Shown here piece by piece: positions 31,924-36,739 of a stretch of DNA of 36,739 nt. The DNA is taken from the NCBI GenBank assembly GCA_009840635.1, contig VXNL01000037.1, positions 1-36,739 of the forward strand, in the 5' to 3' direction. The notes beneath the pieces were generated by a model. That model was not told the origin of the DNA. It ran no database searches and worked only from the letters and a program-made list of their open reading frames with translations. Made by a program: the position numbers and the translations under genes. Origin of the DNA: Acidobacteriota bacterium (GTDB lineage Bacteria > Acidobacteriota > Vicinamibacteria > Marinacidobacterales > Marinacidobacteraceae). Within the stretch, counting starts at the first letter, position 1, and each line of letters opens with the position of its first letter.

Positions 31924-34395
31924 TCAGAACCGCACGCGGACGCCCACCGTCGGGACCCGGGGGAAGCCGAAGCTCGGGATTTCCTCGACCGTGGGAACGC
32001 CGCCGGGATTCGCCACCACCTCGGTCTCGATCGCCACCCCGTTCTGCCGGTTCAGGGCGTTGATCACCTCGGCGTAGGCCGACCAGCGGCCGCGGCGGTA
32101 GGTGAGCCGGAGATCGAGCCGCGCGTAGAGCGGGAGCCGGGCGCGTTGCAGGTTGTCGAGGCCGCCGAGGTCCGCCGCGTAGGCAAGATTCCCGTCGTCG
32201 TCCGCCTCCGGCACCAGCCGCCCGCGCTCGTCCTCGACGGCGGCGACTCGCACCCCGACCGCCGGGGTGTACGGGAACCCGCTGGCCAGCCGCCCGGTGG
32301 CGGCGAGGCTCCACGACTCGGTGATCCCGATGCGTCCCACCACGTTCAGCGCGTGGGGCCGGTCGTACTCGAACGGGTAGCGCCGCCCGTAAGTCTCCCG
32401 CTCGGCCCGGCCGTAGGAGTAGGAGACCCAGCCGGCGATCCGCGCCGCGGGATCGAGCCGCTCCAGGTACAGGTCCAGGCCGCGCGCGACGCCGGCGCCC
32501 TCGTTCACCGGGTTGATGGTGATCCGGGCGCCCTCCGGCACGCTGGCGGCGAGTTCGGCCGGGAAGTCGTAGTCGGCGACCCGGAGCAACCGCTCCGCCT
32601 CGCTCTCCAGCCGCCCCACCAGCAGGTCGTCGAAGCGCTTCCAGTACCCCTCGACGCGGAGTCGGGTCGCGCCCGGCAGCTCCTTCTCCAGTCCCACGAC
32701 GGCATGCACCGCCCGTTCGTGGAAGAGGTCCCCGATGGCGTTCAGGTCGAGGAGGTAGTCGGAGGAGACGAGTTTCTCCCAGCCCGGGCTCTGGGTGTAG
32801 CGCCCGCCCGCCGCGCGCGCCTGCACCCCGGCCCCGACGTTCCAGCTCGCGGCGAAGCGCGGGGAGAGGGTGGCCTGGCCGTTCAGGGTGCTCCAGTCGA
32901 GGCGCAGCCCCGGCTCCACGGTGAAGCGGTCCGTCACCCGGTAGGCGTCCTGCACCCAGGCGCCGCCCCGGACCCCGGCATGCTCCGAGACCAGCAGGTC
33001 CGGCAGCGCCGCTCCGCCCTGGACGCTGCTCGGGTTGGCCGCGCTCTCGTTCCGGGGGCCCTGGATGACCTGGTCAAGCGACGACTCGAGTCCGTGGAGC
33101 TCGACGCCGGTGTCCAGGAAATGCCTCGCGCCGAGCTGGATGCCGACCTCCTGGCGCAGCGAGAGGTCGCGAACCGCCCGCTCCCGCTCGAACGCGATGC
33201 GGGTGGGCAGGTCGCGCTGCTCGGGATCCTCGACGTTCACCACCCGGTTCTCGGTGAAGATCTCGGCGTCGAAGTCCAGCACCTCCGTGTTGCGGTACCA
33301 GGAGAGGATCGTGGTGGCGGTCACCCGCTCCGAGAGCAGCGCGTCGAAACGGGCCGCCCCCAGCTCGTTGCCGATGTCCCCCAGGAAGTCCACCCGCTCG
33401 CCGGCCTCCGCGCCCTCGTCCTCGGTGAACGAGAAATTCGTGTCCTCGCGGCTCGAGAGCCCGACGAGCGACAGCCGGTGTCCCGGCCCGAACTCCCAGT
33501 CCGCCCGCAACTGGAAATCCTCGAACGAGGGGAAGTCCTGGTCCAGCACCCTGCCGACGATCACGTCGTAGTAGGTGCGCCGGGCGGTCGCGAGCCACGA
33601 GCCGCCCCCCGGGAGCGGTCCCTCGAACACCAGGTTGCCGTCGGTGATGCTCAGCGACGAGGTCCCCCCGAAGGCGCGCTCGCCGGGCCGGTTGCGGACC
33701 ACCAGCAGCGAGGAAAGGCGGTCCCCGTACTGGGCGCCGAAGCCGCCGGCGGCCAGCGAGAAATCGGAGACGGTTTCCGGGTTGAAGGCGCTCACCAGCC
33801 CGAAGAGCCGGTAGGGGTTGTGGATCTCCACCCCGTCCATCAGGGTGAGGTTCTGGTCGGGAGTGCCGCCGCGCACGGATAGGAAGCTGCCGAAGTCCGT
33901 GGTGGGCGTCACCCCCGGCAGCGTCGCGAGCGCCCGGAAGATGTTGTCCACCGTGCCGGCGGTCTCGAGGACCTCGTCGGGCGCCACCCGGGTTGCCGCC
34001 GGGCGCTCCAGCTCGGGCGCCTCCGCGGTCACCTCGACGGCTTCTTCCTCGAAAGTCTGCGGGAGGAGCTCGATCAGGACCGGGCCTTCGTTCGGCAGGG
34101 GCACCGCGTTGTCGAAGTAGCCCGGCGCCGCGGCGGACACGGCACGGGCCGTCGCGCCGACGGCCAGTGCGAAGGAGCCGTCTTCGCCAGTGGTGGCGCT
34201 CCCCCCGCCCGCGGCGACCGTCGCGCCGGCGACCGGTTCTCCGGTCACGCTGTCCACGACCCGGCCGGTGATCTCGCGCGACTCCACATCGGGTCGCTGC
34301 GCTGCCTGAGCGGGTACAGCCGTGGCAGCAGCGGCGCTGCCCGGAACCGTGGCGGCCAGCCATCCGAGCACGAGAACAGCGCAGGCTCGGCTCAT
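31924..34395 (-). CDS. TonB-dependent receptor with N-terminal carboxypeptidase-regulatory-like domain
   Basis: An 823-residue outer-membrane receptor. Signal peptide about 1-25; residues 41-115 are a CarboxypepD_reg-like beta domain (EITGRVVDSVTGEPVAGATV). The plug is at about 120-235 (EVTAEAPE, TVDNIFRALATLPGV, FLSVRGGTPDQNL, DGVEIHNPYRLFGLV, GGFGAQYGDRLSSL), then a beta barrel to the C-terminal Phe (VGVRVRF). Such receptors take up large or scarce substrates, or siderophores, using TonB energy; no ligand is evident. ATG 34395 is preferred: a clean signal peptide follows it, and TAAGCT lies 10 nt upstream. The extension to 34509 overlaps the divergent TPR gene's start. Confidence 0.93.
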   Translation of the reverse strand: MSRACAVLVLGWLAATVPGSAAAATAVPAQAAQRPDVESREITGRVVDSVTGEPVAGATVAAGGGSATTGEDGSFALAVGATARAVSAAAPGYFDNAVPLPNEGPVLIELLPQTFEEEAVEVTAEAPELERPAATRVAPDEVLETAGTVDNIFRALATLPGVTPTTDFGSFLSVRGGTPDQNLTLMDGVEIHNPYRLFGLVSAFNPETVSDFSLAAGGFGAQYGDRLSSLLVVRNRPGERAFGGTSSLSITDGNLVFEGPLPGGGSWLATARRTYYDVIVGRVLDQDFPSFEDFQLRADWEFGPGHRLSLVGLSSREDTNFSFTEDEGAEAGERVDFLGDIGNELGAARFDALLSERVTATTILSWYRNTEVLDFDAEIFTENRVVNVEDPEQRDLPTRIAFERERAVRDLSLRQEVGIQLGARHFLDTGVELHGLESSLDQVIQGPRNESAANPSSVQGGAALPDLLVSEHAGVRGGAWVQDAYRVTDRFTVEPGLRLDWSTLNGQATLSPRFAASWNVGAGVQARAAGGRYTQSPGWEKLVSSDYLLDLNAIGDLFHERAVHAVVGLEKELPGATRLRVEGYWKRFDDLLVGRLESEAERLLRVADYDFPAELAASVPEGARITINPVNEGAGVARGLDLYLERLDPAARIAGWVSYSYGRAERETYGRRYPFEYDRPHALNVVGRIGITESWSLAATGRLASGFPYTPAVGVRVAAVEDERGRLVPEADDDGNLAYAADLGGLDNLQRARLPLYARLDLRLTYRRGRWSAYAEVINALNRQNGVAIETEVVANPGGVPTVEEIPSFGFPRVPTVGVRVRF

Positions 34396-34404
34396 TCGCG
34401 CCGG

Positions 34405-34410
34405 CAGCTT
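34405..34410 (-). promoter_or_regulatory. Candidate -10 box (TAAGCT) for the TonB receptor gene
   Basis: TAAGCT in the minus-strand sense lies 10 nt before ATG 34395, with no Shine-Dalgarno between, another near-leaderless arrangement. Confidence 0.28.
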
Positions 34411-34507
34411 AGCCCGTGCCCGGACTCTCCAACGGGGCACGCGGGCGATCGCGGATGGCTCGTCGTTTGCTTGCTTTCCATTCGCAACCCTCGGTAGGAG
34501 ATGCGCC

Positions 34508-35542
34508 ATGCCGGTTCACCGTCTGTTTCTTTTCGGCGCTCTCGCGGCGCTCCTGTGGTTCGGATCCCCGGGCCTCACCGAGGACCTGCGGGAGGAGGCA
34601 CTGAAGGGCTGGGACCTCACGGCGGCGGAGGCCGCCGAACTGGAACGGGGCCTCGCGGCGAACCCGGAGGACCTGAACGCGCGGGCGCAACTCCTGGGGT
34701 ACTACTTTCGGCATCACCGGACCGATCCCTCCCGCAAGGCCGGGCATGTCCTGTGGTTCATCCGGAACGCGCCGGAGGCGGAGGTGCTCGAGGGACCCGA
34801 AGGTCAGATCATGCCCGTGCTGGACCCTGAAGGCTTTGCGGAAGCGAAACAAGCCTGGCTGGAGCAGATCGGAAACGAACCGCGGAATGTCATCTTCCTG
34901 AGGCACGCTGCGAGCTTCTTTACCGTGTCCGATGAAACGTTGTCCGCCGAACTCCTGGAGCGGGCGGAGGATGTCGAACCCACGAGCGCCGAATGGGCCA
35001 GGGAACTGGGTCACATTCACTGGCGGGAGGCACGGCAGTTCCCCGAAGGTTGGGACACGGGGCTGGCCGAGCGCGCTCTCGCGGACTTCGAGCGCGCCCA
35101 TGCGTTGTCCGATGCGTCCGGCCGCGGCCCGCTCCTCCCGGAACTGGGCATGGCGGCCTTCGTCGTCGGCGACCTGGACAAGGCGCGGATGTACGCCGAA
35201 GCGATGCTGGCGGACAGTCCGGACGACTGGAACCGCGGGAATCGCGTTCACTACGGGAACCTGGTCCTCGGCAGGATCGCGCTGGCGGACGGCGACCTCC
35301 GGGGTGCGGGTCAGTACCTGCTCGCCGCCGGCCGCACGCCGGGGTCCCCCCAGTTGAACTCCTTCGGTCCCGACATGGCCCTCGCCAGGGATCTGCTCGA
35401 ACGGGGAGAAACGCAGACGGTGCTGCGATACCTTGCGCTGTGCCTGGAGTTCTGGGAGATGGGCCAGGACAGCCTGAAGAACTGGATCGCGCTCATCGAA
35501 GGGGGCCGGACGCCCGACTTCGGCCGTCATCTGAGATTCTGA
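34508..35542 (+). CDS. Secreted TPR-like protein, tandem paralogue A
   Basis: A 344-residue, mostly helical protein with an N-terminal signal or anchor (LFLFGALAALLWFGSPG). It has TPR-like helical pairs: LNARAQLLGYYF, NVIFLRHAASFF, LLERAEDVEPTSAEWARELGHIHW, ALADFERAHALSD, MAAFVVGDLDKARMYAEAML and GNLVLGRIALADGDLRGAGQYLL. Diagnostic blocks shared with the next gene are HVLWFIRNAPE (80-90), GPDM-x-LA-x-x-LL-x-RGE and VL-x-YL-x-LCL-x-FW near the C-terminus. ATG 34508 has GGAG 7 nt upstream; the ATG at 34501 is out of frame. Members of this family recur as uncharacterised tetratricopeptide-like proteins; the partner is unknown. Confidence 0.85.
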   Translation: MPVHRLFLFGALAALLWFGSPGLTEDLREEALKGWDLTAAEAAELERGLAANPEDLNARAQLLGYYFRHHRTDPSRKAGHVLWFIRNAPEAEVLEGPEGQIMPVLDPEGFAEAKQAWLEQIGNEPRNVIFLRHAASFFTVSDETLSAELLERAEDVEPTSAEWARELGHIHWREARQFPEGWDTGLAERALADFERAHALSDASGRGPLLPELGMAAFVVGDLDKARMYAEAMLADSPDDWNRGNRVHYGNLVLGRIALADGDLRGAGQYLLAAGRTPGSPQLNSFGPDMALARDLLERGETQTVLRYLALCLEFWEMGQDSLKNWIALIEGGRTPDFGRHLRF

Positions 35543-35550
35543 CGGACCCG

Positions 35551-36612
35551 ATGGCCGGCGTCTCGGGCGGGAGGCTCGTTCCGTCCGGCTGCGCGTTCCT
35601 CCTGGCCTTCGCCCTGGCGACCGGGATCGTCACGGCGGCGCCGGCATGGCCTCAAGACCTGAGCCGGGAGGCGGGGAAAGGCCGAAACCTGAGCGCTGCG
35701 GAGGCCGCGGTACTCGAACGCCGGCTCTTGGACAACCCGCAGGACCTCACCGCGCGGGCGCAGCTCGTGGGCTACTACCACGCCGGTCGCCGTGCCAATC
35801 CGCGCCGGCACACCGAGCACGTCCTCTGGTTCATCCGGAACGCGCCCGAGTCCGAAGTGCTGGACAGCCGGCCCGCTCGCGTCTCTCCGATGTTCGACGC
35901 CGACGGCTACCTGGAGGCGAAACGGACGTGGCAACGCCTCGTTCGGGAGGAACCGGACAACGTCGCGATTCTCCGCCATGCCGCCGGCTTCCACGCCCCG
36001 AGCGAAAGAGCCTTCGCCGCCGGACTGTTGCAACGCGCGGAAGATCTCGAACCATCCAACCCGGAGTGGGCGCGGGAACTGGCCGAACTGGAATGGCGCG
36101 AAGCCCGGCGCTTTCCGGAAGGACGCGACCCGGCGGGCGCCGCCCGTGCACTCGTCCACTTCGAACGCGCCCACGATCTCTCCGGCGCGGCGGACCGCGT
36201 CGATCTGCTGCCGGACCTCGCGCTGGCCGCTTTCGCCGCGGGCGAACACCAAAAGGCCCGGACCCATGCGCTGGCGATGCTCGATGCCGGGCCCAACCGT
36301 CGAGATCGGGGAGATCTCCTTCACTACGGCAACCTCGTCCTGGGTCACCTCGCCCTGGGCGAGAACGACCTCGAAGAGGCCCGGACCCGACTCCTCGCCA
36401 CCGGCCGCACCGGGCGGCTGCCGATCGAAAGGTCCGGAGGTCCCGACATGAGCCTCGCGGAGGCGTTGCTCCAGCGCGGGGAATCAGCGACCGTGCTGCA
36501 GTACCTCGAGTTGTGCCTCGACTTCTGGCCAGAGGGGGAGGAACGCCTGCTGGACTGGATCGTCCTCGTGGAAGCGGGCCTGGTTCCCGATTTCCGCCCC
36601 CTGGCGTTCTGA
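35551..36612 (+). CDS. Secreted TPR-like protein, tandem paralogue B
   Basis: A 353-residue paralogue of the preceding gene with the same order of blocks: a signal segment (FLLAFALATGIVTAAPAWPQ), the N-terminal LSAAEAAVLERRLLDNPQDL, HVLWFIRNAPE (90-100), the ERAEDLEPSNPEW-like repeat (here QRAEDLEPSNPEW), GPDMSLAEALLQRGE, VLQYLELCLDFW and a matching -F C-terminus (RPLAF versus RHLRF). It begins at ATG 35551, 8 bp after the stop of paralogue A, so the pair is cotranscribed. Divergence is spread over the whole length, indicating an old duplication. No catalytic residues were recognised. Confidence 0.85.
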   Translation: MAGVSGGRLVPSGCAFLLAFALATGIVTAAPAWPQDLSREAGKGRNLSAAEAAVLERRLLDNPQDLTARAQLVGYYHAGRRANPRRHTEHVLWFIRNAPESEVLDSRPARVSPMFDADGYLEAKRTWQRLVREEPDNVAILRHAAGFHAPSERAFAAGLLQRAEDLEPSNPEWARELAELEWREARRFPEGRDPAGAARALVHFERAHDLSGAADRVDLLPDLALAAFAAGEHQKARTHALAMLDAGPNRRDRGDLLHYGNLVLGHLALGENDLEEARTRLLATGRTGRLPIERSGGPDMSLAEALLQRGESATVLQYLELCLDFWPEGEERLLDWIVLVEAGLVPDFRPLAF

Positions 36613-36739
36613 GGGCTTGGTTCCTTGGTGATCCCGGACTACCGGAAGCCCGGGCGGCGGGGGCGGCCGGCCGTGTCCGCGGCGTGCAGCAGGCCCCGGG
36701 ACGGAGGGGGTCTCGTATACCCATCTGGCGCTGCCGCCG
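36613..36739. other. 127-bp window-end interval, nothing recognised
   Basis: After the stop of TPR paralogue B no start codon with a supported gene, hairpin with a T-tract or repeat was recognised before the window ends. Confidence 0.5.

Noticed and set aside
30892..33882. 996-codon open frame on the plus strand
   Set aside because: Runs across the YeiH gene and the antisense of the TonB receptor; no motif, and it contradicts two well-supported genes.

Overview
This is a very GC-rich (roughly two-thirds G+C or more), densely coded bacterial window. A TonB-dependent receptor, a PBP4-type D,D-peptidase, several lipoproteins and many Sec or Tat signal peptides point to a diderm (Gram-negative) cell. 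The mix of secreted PQQ-like beta-propellers with W-x-x-W-R-G-P starts, a TAXI-type TRAP transporter, an S9 peptidase, a carboxypeptidase-regulatory-domain TonB receptor and a tandem TPR-like family suggests Acidobacteriota or a similar phylum. That placement is inference; no rRNA or tRNA gene was seen.

Layout. 1-2.2 kb: the 3' end of a PEGA-repeat protein, a hairpin-rich repeat patch, an SRPBCC protein and an AhpD-like CxxC protein. 2.2-5.5 kb, minus strand: a compact operon of a two-domain thioredoxin-fold protein disulfide oxidoreductase, a dacB/PBP4-like peptidase and an orphan E1-alpha-type TPP enzyme. 5.6-7.4 kb: a Tat-lipoprotein version of an AtzG/GatC-like small subunit followed by its probable amidase partner. 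7.5-11.1 kb: a secreted protein, a TAXI solute-binding lipoprotein and a fused TRAP permease. 11.1-26.9 kb: seven secreted PQQ-like beta-propeller proteins, interspersed with a methyltransferase, a lower-GC orphan gene, an S9 peptidase and an iron-containing alcohol dehydrogenase. 26.9-30.8 kb: a translationally coupled pair of Tat-exported enzymes (class V aminotransferase, TIM-barrel protein), divergent from a frameshifted amidohydrolase. 30.8-36.6 kb: a YeiH-family exporter, a TonB-dependent receptor and two tandem paralogous TPR-like secreted proteins.

The standout observation is at 4801-5526 (minus strand). The oxidoreductase reading frame is interrupted only by one TGA (5077-5079), exactly where the first Cys of the second CxxC active site belongs (TPT-TGA-PWC). 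The frame then continues cleanly to a GTGA overlap with dacB. A GC-rich hairpin with a G-starting loop lies 22 nt after the TGA, at the distance expected of a bacterial SECIS. I read this as a probable selenocysteine-containing (U-x-x-C) protein disulfide oxidoreductase that ordinary gene calling would break in two.

Other themes are a recurrent TANNNT box 6-10 nt before start codons (leaderless-type transcription), and a small dispersed palindromic repeat whose copies differ by structure-preserving paired indels.
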